A DNA stretch of 64,000 nucleotides from Cocos nucifera (Eukaryota > Streptophyta > Magnoliopsida > Arecales > Arecaceae), in assembly GCA_006176705.1 (NCBI GenBank), contig QRFJ01000021.1, positions 3,368,208-3,432,207 on the forward strand, given 5' to 3'. Position numbers and translations under genes: made by a program. The notes under the pieces were generated by a model, which was not told the DNA's origin, made no database searches, and was given only the letters and a program-made list of their open reading frames with translations. This document shows positions 12,817-25,631 of this stretch, piece after piece. How positions within the stretch are numbered: position 1 is the stretch's first letter; the number at the start of each line of letters is the position of its first letter.

Positions 12817-14480
12817 TTAGTATTAGAGCAATTTATGGGTTAAATTCATTTCTGGATATGCTTGAATGTGCATTTTTATGTTAAACATGAAATTATGCAT
12901 TATGCACTTCAATTACATCTCAAATGATAATTAATGGCATGCTATGTATCTAGGCCTAATTTCTAACTATATTGTTGCTCATGATTGGCATGTTGTGCCT
13001 GCAAAATTTGATGTAAAATGGATTTGTGTAACTTGAGTTATTTGAGATTAAATTTTTAGATATAATAGTATTAAGGAAGTATGTTTTAAGGCTTATATCT
13101 CTCTAAATATATTGAATTAGATTTTGAAATTTATATCATTGTAAAGTAGAGAAATAGAGCTTTAAATCAACATATTATATGCACAATTTGGATTTCAAGA
13201 TCAAGTCTTCAAAGTTGTAAAAAAATTAAAAAAAAATACATGAAGGAAGAAGAAGAGGGATAAATCTTCCTGTGGTCGCCCCTCTTCTCTTCTTCTTCTT
13301 GCCGACGTGGTGGGATCAACCTTTGATGGCCATTGGGATGAGCCGACGATGAGTTCCATGGAGTCCCATTTGGATCCAAACAAAATTTAAAAAAAAGAGA
13401 GGGGTTGTGGTTCCTGCCACCATGCCCTACTCCTCCTCCCTTGCAGTGACCGCATGCAGTCATCCGAGTAGGTGGTGGTGATCTCGATGGGTAGTGGTGC
13501 TGAGTATCGACTCTTCTTCTTCCTATTTTGTTTTGAAAAAACAAACAAAAAATAATTGAAAACCACCGGATCCCATCTCTCTCAATGGTCGGCAGCTGAG
13601 AGAGGATGGCGATCGGAGGCAATTAGCAGAGAGAGGCAAGTGATCTACCTATTAAGATTTCTCACCAACTGTCGAACTAGAATCAGGTGAGGAGGGGAGC
13701 CAATTTTGGCCCCCTTCTCCACCCCATGTTTGGGAGGAAGAAGAACCCACTAACGGATTTGAGTTTGGATTTTGAACTGAAATCCAAACTAGTTGGTTAA
13801 TTTAAACTATATGAAAATTTTATATTTTAGTCTCCATAGAAGTAGATTATTTGATATCAATGCTTAAAAGAATTAAATTTTAGTCCCTATTATGAAATTT
13901 ATTACATAAAGATTGCTATATTATTGTTTAGTTTCTGATGAAGTTTATTTCTGACAGTAGTTCTTACAAAATTTACTTTTAGTCCCCGAGATTAGACTTT
14001 ATTCCATATTAAAGTGTTTGTACTATTGTTTAGTCTTTGTTCTAAAGTTTATTATATAATGATGATCTGATAATTATGTTATGATCCCTACAATACAGTT
14101 TAATTACATCAAGACCCTTAAATATGCTTGTATATATGCATGTTTCCTTTTATATTGTGTTGACTCATGTATAGTTAAATTCTTTTATTAATGTAAGTTT
14201 AACTATTCAATTATATTTGATTAAGTGGGCGCAACTATTAAATGAATAACATATGTGTTGTTCTAACAATATTATTGAGAGTAAATGATAATTAATCTAA
14301 CATAAGATATGGAAGATGATAGGAAATATAGTGAACTTTCAATTTTGCTACTTATGTTAAGAGTATCATTATTTATGCATGCTACAAAGTTAAATAAATA
14401 TGTGCTTGGGATAAAAATGTGCTAGTATTGATTTTGTAGTAAATATCTATATAGTTTGAGATAGTATCAAAGAATATTAT
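12817..14480 (+). other. Long leader between primer site and gag
   Basis: 1.66 kb without a supported gene. The middle (about 13205-13790) is noticeably GC-richer, with polypyrimidine and CCT/AGG runs, and could be a captured or inserted fragment, but no terminal repeats or target duplication were seen. The reading frames there have no recognised motif. Confidence 0.4.
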
Positions 14481-16148
14481 TGCTGACTTTAGCAAAGGCA
14501 AAAAATTAGATGGCAAAAACTATAATATCTAGCAAACTAAGATCTACCATATTCTTGAGAAACAAGAGGCTATGAAAGCCATCAACCATGCTATGACTAA
14601 TCCTGATGAAGGAAATGGCACTCAGAGCAGGAGAGATCAAGAGGGTTATTGTGCTTGGAAGGCAAAAGATACCACCACATCTGGTATTTTGATAAGCGCA
14701 ATGGCATATAATCTTGTGGATGAGTGCAAGCAGTTCTCCACTACTTATGAGATGTTGGTATATTTGAAAGAGAAATTTGGTAGGATAACTATGATCAGGT
14801 TGAGATGATAGCCGACCATTAAATTTGACATATATAAGAAATTGTTAGCATTTGATGCCTCAAATTCGATCCACAACAGACAAAAATTCAGACGCGAAGA
14901 AGCTTAGCTTGAAAAGCATGTCGTGAGGAGGCCGAAGACATATTTTATGGCGCTCGCAGCGTGCGACAAGTGGGGCCCGTAGCATGCGGCCTATGGGGCC
15001 TGCAGCATGGTGGCCCAAGCATGCAGGCCCATAGGGCTTGGCCCATGCATACACAAGTGCATGAGCCAGCCATGTGCAGGCATGGCCCATAGCGCATGGA
15101 TACGTGCAGGAGGGCACAGGTGGGCACATGCTCATGCGTGACCCAAGCCTAGGCGGGCACGTGCAAGCGCGGCCCGCATAGCATGTCACACAATCTACGA
15201 TTTGTAGCCAGGTTCACTGGCTTTATGGAGATTATCTGCATGATCTAGTGGCCATAGAGGGCTGCGATCATGATCCATTGGCTAGGAGATGCTCCGAACG
15301 TGATCAAAGAAGGACTTCAACTTAGATTCAACTAGTTTTGGCCTATTTAAATGCCCGACGGTGCTGTGAAAATTATGAGATGCACAAAAGGCCTTGGCAG
15401 CCGCTAAGAGGAGTTCCGTAGAGTGCCTAGAGCATGCAGCCCATAGAGCAAATATAGATAAAGCATCAAGGCAATGCAAAGCATCAGGTAGAGTGATGTA
15501 ACGGTCATGTGAGTGACTGTAAAACATGATATAGCGGCTTTCACAGGAAGCATCTAGGGGTGTCGAGGATCTTGGTACTGGTAGGCCTATGAAAGGGTCT
15601 CTTTGAAAATTTTAAGAGAGCTTTTATGAGGGTAGATTCTTATTGAGAGAGGTTTCTATATAGAAAGTTGAGAGTAGGTATTCTCCTCTTATACTTAATT
15701 TTCTCTTTCATAGTGAAGCTTACATGCCCCGTGGAGGTAGCACTTGGGCTAATCCACGTACTTGATTGTATATTCTTATTTTTTTATTTTTTCTTTCTTT
15801 CTGTTGTAATATTCTAGTCTAAGATTTCCAACAGAAATGCTCTAATCATACAATAAGTGAGCATCTAAATGAAATGTCAAAGATGATTAGAGAGCTGAAA
15901 GCAATTGGTCATATCCTGACAGATAAGCAGCAAGTCTAGGCAGTGATCTATTCTCTTTTGAATAGTTGGAAGCACATGAAGCTTAATCTAACATACAATG
16001 GTAATATCAAAACCTTCATAAATATTATCTGATATGTTAAGCTTGAGGAAAAGCACCTTATATTTGAGAGAGGCACCGAGAGGATCCTTTTAGTGGGATC
16101 GGGTTCAAAGAAAGCTTTGAGTTCTAGAAACAAAGGCAAGGATCAAAT
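14481..16148 (+). pseudogene. Copia gag, split by a solo LTR
   Basis: The first half (about 14490-14842) reads KNYNIWQTKIYHILEKQEA, then the long frame starting at 14572 with YCAWKAKD and MAYNLVDECKQF. After the inserted LTR it resumes at about 15839 with a decayed stretch equivalent to HLNEMSKMIRELKAIGHILT and LLNSWKHMKLNL. This is the retrotransposon capsid domain (UBN2/gag type). Stops interrupt both halves. It ends where the 4 kb CACTA element is inserted; the lysine-rich continuation is at 20151. Confidence 0.75.
14843..15833 (+). mobile_element. Solo LTR (991 bp) inside copia gag
   Basis: TGTTAGCATTTG...TTTCCAACA with exact five-base target duplications GAAAT at 14838-14842 and 15834-15838. 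The internal section 14950-15180 is GC-rich with reiterated GCATG/GGCCCATAG words. No internal retrotransposon sequence is present, as expected after LTR-LTR recombination. Orientation is assumed. Confidence 0.85.
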
Positions 16149-19100
16149 CACTAAAAAAAAAAAATTATTAACGATAGCTAAATGCTACCACTAATAACTG
16201 GTTTACTGTTGCTAATACTTTAGCGACAGCTTTTTATCACTAAAAGACTGACGAAAATAACCTCATTGCTAATTATCATTATTAATGATGGCAAAAATTT
16301 CGTCATTGATAATGATAATTAGCAACAAAAATTACCATTGCTAATATTTTTTATTTTATTTTTTTAATTATAATTTTCAAAAATTATTAGCAATGGCTTT
16401 TTCCATCGCTAATGCCATCACTAATAATTTTTAAAAAAAATTATAATTAAATTTTTTAAACTTGCTTTAATCATAGTAATAAATAAATATATTTTTAAAA
16501 TCTATTTTCTCAACTTAGCATGAAAAATAATAATTTTAAAAATTCGAGCATAGAGGCCTTCTTCGATGAACCTCTCTCTGGCAGCCGACCGGGCCCCTCT
16601 CTCTTTCCCTTCACTTCTCCTTGTCTCTTTATCTCCCTCCCTTCCTCTTCCCCTCTTGTCTCTCTCCCATTCTTCCCCCATCCTCTTCTTCTCTTTCCTC
16701 ACCAGCTGCTCTTGAGATCTGATGAGGCCATCTTTGGTGGCAAGCCGTCTTCTCCCTTTCTCCCTCTTTCTTGCTTCCTTTTTTTCTCTCTTTGCCGTTG
16801 GAACCCTTCCCTCCCCTCGTGGATGAGCCCCTCATCCTCTTATGGCCTTCTTTGGCGGCCAACTATTCTCGAAGGCTGACATCAGCCGGCCATTGGGCCT
16901 CTCTTTTTAGCCCCTTCCTAATCGAGTGTTGTGCTCCACCGTAGCCGACTGACCATTAGCCCTAATATGAGCAGATGATTTTCTAGTATTCAATGATTCA
17001 AATAGCAAATTTGAAATCCTAGTTTGCTATCAATTTTTCAACAGCAATACCACTGATCATAGCAAAGTAATTAAAAATATCTTAAAAATATAATATCTTG
17101 AAAAGAAGATCCAAAAATTAGAAAAATAGAGAAGGGCAAAGAAAAAAGAAGGCTCATATTCACCATTCTTCCTGCAACCAAAAAATCAAAACGGCTGCAA
17201 ATGGTTGCCTGTAGAAAAAGAGCAGCAGACCATCCAAGATTGCCTTATCATTAAGAAAAGTAATCATTTTTCACTCAACAATGTAGCAAACTTCTCATTC
17301 AAAAATCATCACAGCCTCCTTATTTAGAGCTATACAAAGAAAATGAATAAGAAGCAAGAAAAGAAGATATATAAAGGATCATATGCAGGAAGTACAGTAC
17401 CTCTATTATTCATCTAGAAGACTTAGGACAAGAAGAAGAACAAGAAAGAGAACATAGCCAATCTTGAGAAAGAAATTTAGAAGCCAACCTAGGAAAAAGA
17501 TCCCTCTTGCATTATCTTCTTCTCCTTTCCATCTAACGACAGTTGCATGCCGATTATTTACAGAACAACAGACTTTCCAAAGCTACCTTGCCTCATCGAT
17601 ATAGGAGGAGAAGGAGGCATATAAAGAAGAGGAGAAGACAAGGAGGGCATGAGCGAGGAAATCTGGAGGGGATACAGCATAAGAAATCTAGCAGGCAGAC
17701 AGCGACAATGGGGGGAAGAAGAGGGGAGGGGGAGATAGGGAGAAGAAGGGGGGAGGAAGAATATGATTCAATTAATTTATAAAAAAAAAAATAGTAAGAA
17801 TATAATGATAAGCATTACTCAAAATATAATCAGATAGGCATTACTCAAAATCTTACATGCTTAACCCGGTCATAACATATATCATTATCCAGTTTAATTG
17901 GCATACTGAAATCACCAATAAGTTATCCATATTTATAGAGATGTCATGCATAATTAAATCTAAATTAATCATAATAATTTATACCTTCTTGAAAAATAAA
18001 ATAATTTTTAATTAGTTTTTAGTAATTAATAAAATATGTAAATGTTGCTTACCTCATAATAGACGATGTTTATATAGCTAGCTTACTCTATTTACAAAGA
18101 TCCTTCAGAATAAAATTATCCCAAAAATGATGACATATCAAATTAGGGCTTTGCTCATAATTTAAAATAATTCTATTATTTTTTTTCAAAATTCTAAAGT
18201 TCTAATTTTCTTCTAATTCATAAATGCTATAAAAAAAAAAAAATTGGCTATTATTCTATTGACATTAGTACAACTAATGGCATCACTATCATAACCCTCA
18301 TTTTCTTTTCTTTTCCTTTCTTTTCTTTTTTCTCTTCTTTCCTTTTCTTTTTTTTTTCTTTTCTTTCTTTCTCATCCACCTGAACATATGGGAAGACATG
18401 GGTTGGATCTTCACTTGGCCACCACCTATGGCATGGCCTCAAGCCATCGCCAATGGTAGAATAGTAGCTAACCACCGCCACCCATGGTATAGCAGCCAAC
18501 CAACATCGAAAAGAGAAAGAAGATCTCAACATGGGTTCTTAAGTGAAACTAAGCCCTAATCCTCCTTTCTCTAAGGTATAACAAGAAAGAAACATGAGAA
18601 GTAGAAAAGATAGACTTACTAGGCTAAGAGAAAGAAGGCAATTGAGGATGGGGGCTTAAAAAGGTGGGAGATGGTCGTGGGCTCGTGGCCAAGGGCTCAG
18701 GGAGGCAGGAGGTGGTCGGGTGCTGCGGGATGCCGAATCCGATGGCACGATGGGGGAAAACAAGGATCGAAAGATCGAAGATAGTGTAAAGAGGGGGACG
18801 GCGGGGGATTGGAGGTGGGAAAAAGAGGGGGTGGAGAAAAATGCTGGGGGTGGGGGAAACGAGGATGCATGGGAAAAAATGAGGGTGCAAGGGGGGAGGG
18901 TTGGGCAAAATAAGGGCGCGCGGGGGAAAACGAGGGCAAGGGGAAGGAAAAATAATTTTTTTTTAGTACAAAAGTTAGATTAGATCATGAGTGATCCCAA
19001 TCCGATCCAATTTCTTGATGAGTCCTAATATTAGATCCAGCTCCAACCCAATAGAAGATTAGGTCGGATCGGGTTGGGTCCATGGTAAAAAATTTTGCCC

Positions 19101-20147
19101 TATTGGATCATTTGCATCTGGCCAAATCGGGTTGGGTCCATATATAATCCCACTCTATTTACTCTATGGTTTACATGTTATATTCAATACTAAATTCGGA
19201 TCAGGTGGGTCAGGTCGGATCCAAATTTAGTAATCCCAGATCTGATCCAAAAAATTGAATGGATCCAATTTTAGAATCCAACCTGGCCCATGGGTCTTTT
19301 AAAATAGGTTGGATCGGGTCTAAATGGATCGATCTGGGTAGGGTCACAGGTCAACCTAATCCATTTGCAGCCTTATTCAAAATATATGGACCAAAATATA
19401 GTAAAATGGAGGAAAAAGATTCATGTAGCTAACCATAACTTGCTCCAGATTATATTTTAGTTGAGTTTAATGTTTTTAACTTTCAATACAAACACATTTA
19501 TTTGATAACAAGTAACAGATCCTGGTTCATATTTTGGATGGTTCGTCTTCATGCGATTCAAGCTTGAATAATTGTGTAATATTGGATGGTTCGTCCTCGG
19601 AGAGGTAGAAGGCAGCCGGAGGCTCAGGGAGGCGGCTCAGGGTCTTATGATCGGGGGCTTAGGGAGGTAGCTCAGGGGCTTACAGCCAAGAGCTCGAGGA
19701 GGCAGGTGGCGGTTGGAAGCTTGTGGCTGGGGGCTCAAAGAGGTAGCTGGGTGCTCGGAGATGCTGGATCTAGTGGCACACGATAGGGAAAAATAGGGAC
19801 CGAAGGATCGAAAGCGGGGGAAAGAGGGAAGTGGTGGGGGGACCGGAGGTAGGAGAAAGAGGGGGGCGACAGGAGAAAGAGAAAAAGTAAAAATATAGAA
19901 TTAGGATAAGTATTAGCCATGGCTAAGTTACTGTCGCTAATACCTATAGCGATGGTAGTAGCCATTTCCACTACCGTCGTTAATAACTTTAGCAATGGAT
20001 AAACTTTTATTGCTAAAGCTGTTAGTAAAAATAGTTATTAGCGGTGATAATTTCATCTTCTCTAATTCCGGCACTAATATGCATTATTAGCGACAGCAAA
20101 AATATTGTAGCTAATATTCTTCGCCAATACTTTATTTTCTTGTAGTG
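16149..20147. mobile_element. Non-autonomous CACTA (En/Spm) element, 4.0 kb
   Basis: Left end CACTAAAAAAA and right end TTTTCTTGTAGTG are inverted CACTA termini; the left one has decayed to an A-run. Three-base target duplications AAT lie at 16146-16148 and 20148-20150, as CACTA transposases make. Both subterminal zones carry repeats of the TTAGCGACAG / ATTAGCAATGG type in both orientations. No transposase motif was found inside. It interrupts the copia gag between the capsid part and the lysine-rich nucleocapsid part. Confidence 0.8.
18660..19880. repeat. Direct duplication flanking a small inserted repeat
   Basis: Two related G-rich segments (about 18670-18850 and 19690-19870) share GGGCTC-AGGGAGGCAG, GATGGCACGATGGGG-like and GACCGGAGGTAGGAGAAAGAGG-like text. 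Between them, 18970-19385 is built of GGATCGGGTTGGGTCC-type words ending near TTTGCAGCCTTATT, which resembles hAT-type MITEs. Exact ends were not resolved. Confidence 0.45.
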
Positions 20148-20150
20148 AAT

Positions 20151-21254
20151 ATGAAAGGTAAGAGGAAGAAAGCAAAAGAATTTGCTCGTGGGTCTAAGAA
20201 GAACTTTAAAGAAAACAAGAAAGGCAAACATTTTAAATGAAAAGATAAATCCAAGATAAAATATTTCAATTATGGTAAGATGGGCCTCGTGAGTGTAATG
20301 AGCAGAACAAAATAACACCTCATATTGATTTGAAAGGTATTATTCTATTTTTAGTATAATATTTCTCACTAATTCTTATCCTATATGAATTATAGACTCA
20401 AGAGCCATGGACTATATGAGTGGAGACCAAGGAGCATTCGTGGAGTACCATCGCATCTAAGTAGGGACAAGATGAATATATATAGATAACAATAAAAGAT
20501 TGGAGGTCGTTAAAGGCATTGGAATATGTAAGTTGATCTTATACAATAGGAGAATCTTGTAACTACATGATGTCCTCTATGCTCCGAGCATAAGATGCAA
20601 CTTGGTCTCTATGAAAGTTCCTCTTAGCTTAGGATATGTTTCATATTTTCATGGCTATGTTGTGGATATTTACTATGATGATATTTTAATTACTTCAGCA
20701 TGCTTGCTAAATGATTTTTTTATCATGGATGATGGATATTCTACTAATATTTATTTTAATAGTAGTTATTTTTTATTAATTATTTCTTTCAATATTGTAG
20801 ATGTGAATGTATCGCATGCTAGACTAAATCATATTAGATAACTAGTCTGTTTGGACATCTATGATCCAATGAGTACTACGATTAGACATGATGCATATTA
20901 TTTCATCACTTTTACAGATGACTATTTTCGATTTGAATGTCTATTTGATTTTTCATAAGTTAGAAGCATTGATTGCTTCAAACAATATGTCAACTTAGTT
21001 AAAAATAAATTAGACAAAAGAATTAAAACTTTGAGAATCGATCGAGGAAAAGAGTATTTATCAAAATAGTTAAAAGAATTATATGATTAAAAAAGAATAG
21101 ATAGATAATTGACTATTCCTAAAACTTCATAGCAAAATGGAGTGGTTGAGAGAAAAAACTAGACCCTACTGGAAATAGTCAGATCTATGATGGCACTGGC
21201 CAATCTCTTAATTTTTTATTAGAGAGATGCTTTGTTAACAGCTGTGTATGTATT
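20151..21254 (+). pseudogene. Copia nucleocapsid, protease and integrase start
   Basis: Continues the copia after the 4 kb CACTA. A lysine-rich gag tail (KGKRKKAKEFARGSKKNF) is at 20153, with a zinc-knuckle remnant near 20260. A protease-like stretch in which WIIDSGATDHMSG has decayed lies at about 20390-20430, followed by NLVSMKVPLSLGY (about 20600). The integrase reads YFITFTDDY (20907), LRIDRGKEYL (21041) and QNGVVERKN (about 21133), and reaches VYV where the large CACTA is inserted. Several in-frame stops are present. Confidence 0.75.
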
Positions 21255-21559
21255 CACTATAAGAAAATAATGATTTTACGATCGAATTTTTTGGTTAAAA
21301 TTTATAATCAATTTTACAACAAAAATTTTTACAATTGATTATTAAAAAAATTAATATAGAGATTGAAAATATTGAATACAAAATTGATTGCAAAATTCTG
21401 ATTTTACAACCGATTTTACAACCAAAAATTTTTTGATATAAAAGTAAATTTATAAAAAAAATATTTTTAAATTTAAAATATTTTTTAAAAAATTTAATTA
21501 ATTTTTTGATCAAAAAAATTATTTTGGATCAAAAATTAGATTAAAAAATGCTAAAATTA

Positions 21560-23200
21560 TTTTTTTTAATTTAAAAAATTTTTTTATCAATTTTTTTATT
21601 AGAAAATTATTTTTTTTGATAAAAAAATTGGTCAAAAAATTTTCAACCAAAAAATTGATTGAAAAATGCCAAAATTATTATTTTTTTAAATTTAAAATAA
21701 TTCAAAAAAAAATTTGACCAAAAAATTGATCAAAAGTTTTCTGACCAAAAAATTGATCAAAAAATACCAAAATTAATTTTTTTATTTAAAATATTTAAAA
21801 TTTTAGCAACCAATATTTTGGTCATAAAACTAATTTTTTCTAACCAATTTTTTGGTCATAAATATATTTTACAACCGAATATAATTTTTTTTTATTTTTC
21901 TTTGAATATGGTATAATTCTAAAATTTAAAGTCCATCTTCACCATTCATTATCTAAATAGTTATCGTTAGAGTATTATCATAAAAGATCGACTCAATCCG
22001 ATAGTCCTAGCTATGTCGATCAATAAAATTTGATTTTAATGGCCATGAATAATCATATGATGATCTAATAAATAGAGACCATCGATGGATTCAAAAACTT
22101 ACAGCGATGATCTCGATGATATTTATAGCAGACTGTCAAAATTTTACTTTAATCTAATATTATTATCATGGTCAATTTAGCATGGGATGATTTGGACCGT
22201 TAAATAAAAAATGAGTGATCAAAAGGCCAAACGACATTCGATTGTAAGATAATTTTTTAGATAAATAATCTTTGCTACTACTTTAATCATTTATACGATG
22301 GTGATCATAAAATTCCAACAATGCATATATGAACCATCAATGTTAAATAGATCTTATAAAAGCATAAGTATAATTACCTAAGGACTTTAAAAATGAGTAT
22401 CAAGAAATATATAGTTTTAGATCATTCATATATGTACGGTTTTATGATCACGACTATACAAATGGTTAAAATAGTTGCAAAGATCATTTATTTAAAAAAT
22501 TATCTTATAATCAAACATCATTTGGTCTTTTGATCACTCACTTTTTATTTAATGATCCAAATCATTCTGTGCTAAATTAATTATGATAATGATATTTAAT
22601 TAAAATAAAATTTTGATAGTATACTAAAAATATCACCAATATTATTGTTACAAGTTTTAGAATCCATCGATGGTCTATATACAGAAGATCATCATATAAT
22701 CATTTCTGATCATCGAAATTAAATTTTCTTGATTGACATAGCTAGAGCTACCGAATCGAGACGATCTTTTATTATGATTCTCTAACGATAATTATTTAGA
22801 TAATGAATGATAAAGATAGACCTTAAATTTTAAAATTATATCATATTTAGAAAAAAATTAAAAAAAATATTTGATTACAAAATACGTTTGTGATCAAAAA
22901 ATCAATCATAAAAAATTGATTTTGCAACTAAAAAATCAGTTGCTAAAATTTTAAATTATTTTAAATTAAAAAAAATAAAATTTTTTGATTAATTTTTTGA
23001 TCAAAAAGTTTTTTGAATTATTTTAAAGTAAAAAAAATAATTTTGGCATTTTTTTGATTGATTTTTTGGTCGAAAAATTTATGACCAATTTTTTGGTTGA
23101 AAAAAAATTAATTTTTTGATAAAAAGATCAATCAAAAATTTTTAAAAAATATTTTAAATTAAAAAATAATTTTAGCATTTTTTGATCAAAAAAATTTTGA
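21560..23200. repeat. Long imperfect palindrome in the CACTA left flank
   Basis: Two arms of up to about 800 bases are reverse complements around a centre near 22377. Examples: GGTATAATTCTAAAATTTAA at 21909 against its mirror at 22833, GTTATCGTTAGAG at 21962 against its mirror near 22785, and GTGATCATAAAA near 22302 against its mirror near 22445. Pairing is clear from about 21780 to 22970 and weaker outside. Differences between the arms are mostly single-base changes. Confidence 0.75.
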
Positions 23201-23344
23201 TAGATTTTTTGTTCATTTTATATTTCCTGTTAAGTTTTTCTATAATTTTTTATGATTGAATTGTTGGTTGCTATATTTCTAAATTATTTTTTTAAAAACT
23301 ATCTGCATCTTAAATTTTTTTTCATCATGATTAAATTTATTTAC

Positions 23345-24230
23345 CGTGCGCCGAGCCCTCCCTCCCCTCCCTTAATTTCTCCATCCTGCCACTGGTTACA
23401 GTGCCGAGTTCTCCCTCTCGTTCCTTCCTCCGTCCCGCTATCGGTTACAGTGTCAAGCTCTTCTCCCTTCCTTCATCCCATCGCTGGAGCCCTCCCTTCC
23501 CTTCTTTCCTCCATTCCGACACCATCGAAACCGCCTCCCATCATCGGTCACCCCCCCTCCATCGAAAAGGTAAATCTGTAAACCCCTTTCTTTTGTATTT
23601 GGAGGGTGGAGTGGGGGGCCATGGAGGGCCGCAAAGTTTATCCGGGTGCGAGCTGCGGGGGTGCGACGCAAACATGGGAGACATGGATAGGGGAGGGTTG
23701 GATGGAGGGGCGGTGGGGTTTTGCGAGGGCCGAGGGAGGGTTGGGGGGGTTCGCGAGGGCCGAGGTCGGAGGAGGGTTGGTTTCACACCGGGCCGGAGGA
23801 GGATGGGGGGTAGGTTTCACCGGAGGGCCAGGGAAGGGTTGGATGTGGGGGGGGGGGGTAGGTTTCACTAGGGGCGGGCAGGGTGGGGTTCGCGAGGCCA
23901 GGGCCAGAAGGGGTTGGTTTCGCACCGGGGCCGGAGGAGGGTAGGGTGAGGGGGAAGCAGGGACGCGATGGGCTGCAGGATAGTCGAGGAACCCGCAGGA
24001 GGGTGGGGTGGTGCGATGAGCCACAGGATTGTCGGTGAAGCTGCATGGGGCGCAGCCATGCGGGGGAGGGCGACGGGCCACAGCCCATGGGGGTGCTTGC
24101 AGAGTGCCGGGGGAACCACAAGGGGGCACGAACACGAGAGCCAAGGGAGGGTCGAAAGGAAGAGGAGAGGGAGGGGTTCTGCACTAAGGGAGGGGGGTTT
24201 GCAGTTCAAAATGGGTGGATTTTAATTGGC
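23345..24230. other. GC-rich, strand-asymmetric block in the CACTA
   Basis: An abrupt change from AT-rich DNA: first C/T-rich (23345-23560), then strongly G-rich on the plus strand (23600-24190), with a 12-G run at 23847-23858 and repeated GGTTTCGC/GGAGGGT words. It lies upstream of the transposase gene, so it may be the promoter/leader or a captured fragment. The proline- or glycine-rich frames on both strands reflect composition only. Confidence 0.5.
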
Positions 24231-24705
24231 CGGGTCGGGCCAAAGGTAGGCCTAAGCCCAATCCGAAATAAAATGGGCTCTATATTTTTGATCTGAGCCT
24301 GGCCTAAATAGTTTTGGACCGAGCCCGAAGCCTAATCCAAAGTTGGCCCAGCTCGATGGGCCTCAGGCCAGCCCGAGCCCACTTCCACTGCTAGCGAGAG
24401 CTGGCTTGTCATCCACTATGGGATTTGGTGCAGTCCAATTGCACCTGGTGCTTGCAATACTTAGATGTTCACAAGGGTTGATGCGGGGGGGTTCGTGGAG
24501 GAGGGATTTAGTCGGGCTTAGTATAGGGCCCAGGTCGGAGCTAGTCCAAAGATAGGCTCGAGCTAGGCCCAAAAGTAAAACAGGTCCTATTTTTTGGCTC
24601 GAGTTTGGTTTGAATGATTTCGGATCGAGCCCCAAGCCAAACCCAAAGCTGGTCTGGCCCGATGGATCTCGGGCCAGTCCGATCCCACTTCCAATCCTAG
24701 GTGGC
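24228..24705. repeat. Pair of diverged direct repeats, about 170 bp each
   Basis: 24228-24405 and 24545-24705 share a series of words (GGCCCGAGCC-type, GGACCGAGCCC, CCAAAGCTGG, GATGGGCCTCAGGCCAG, CCCACTTCC). The words resemble the ends of hAT-type MITEs rich in GGGCC. No boundary was resolved. Confidence 0.45.
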
Positions 24706-25118
24706 ATAATAGAAGTCATTTGAGAAGCTGAGTTGGCAACACTACTATAGTCATCCATCGAAGAGATGGCCCGATGCCTCAGCTTCACCATCGTGAGAGA
24801 TAGGTGCTACGATTGTAGCTTCTCTACTGTTGAGGAGATAGCCCTCCCTTCCTTCATTTCTACCATTTTATTATACAAACCTTTTTACTTGCTATCTTGT
24901 TACTTCTATATAATTTCATTACTTATTGTTTATTATATATTAATTTAACTAATTAATTAGATATTTATTTTTATAAAATTTGTATTGCATGGAATGATAG
25001 ACCCATCTTTTGATTAATGCACATATTTTATGCAATCCATATATTTATATAGTTTTATACGGGTTGGAGAATTATATATATTGATTAATTGATTGTCCAG
25101 TTTGGATAGTTTGAAAAT

Positions 25119-25330
25119 TATAATTAATTCTATAGGTGATTACAATAATCAAACGATATGTTGAGGGTTTGAAAAAAATTTTGAACATTATTTTTTTTTT
25201 TAGTTCTCCTCACATATCTTTAGCCGTGTGGGGAGAACTAAGAAAAATACTGTCAAAATTTCTTTCGGCCTCTATTACATATCGTTTGATTATTGTAATT
25301 GATCTATAGAATTAATGCAATTTCTGAATG
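25119..25330. repeat. Hairpin (MITE-like) of about 210 bp
   Basis: The left arm with TTAATTCTATAGGTGATTAC and AATAATCAAACGATATG pairs with the right arm CATATCGTTTGATTATT and TGATCTATAGAATTAA. The centre carries CTCCTCACA and TGTGGGGAG, which also pair. It lies upstream of the transposase start; no target duplication was identified. Confidence 0.6.
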
Positions 25331-25631
25331 GGATAGGACCTAACTTTACTATTAGTTGGTGATATGATGCATTTATTATGTAAATTATTTTAAATAATAA
25401 AATAAGTAGTTAGCAATTGCCTTGTATTTGTATATGCAAAATTTGTAGATAGTGTGTAATGCAGAATTTGTAGATAGTGTGCCTTGTATTTATAATTATT
25501 TGTTGTCTTTATTAAAATTTTATCTTTATTAAAATTTTAGATACATGTGAAGTTTAATATGAATATTTGTTTAGATTGCAAATATTTTAACATTGTTGTC
25601 AGTGTATGATTGTGTTTCGTTATGTTACAGA

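Noticed and set aside
23401..24296. Overlapping proline- and glycine-rich frames on both strands
   Set aside because: Caused by the GC-rich block; no domain, and frames overlap on all sides.
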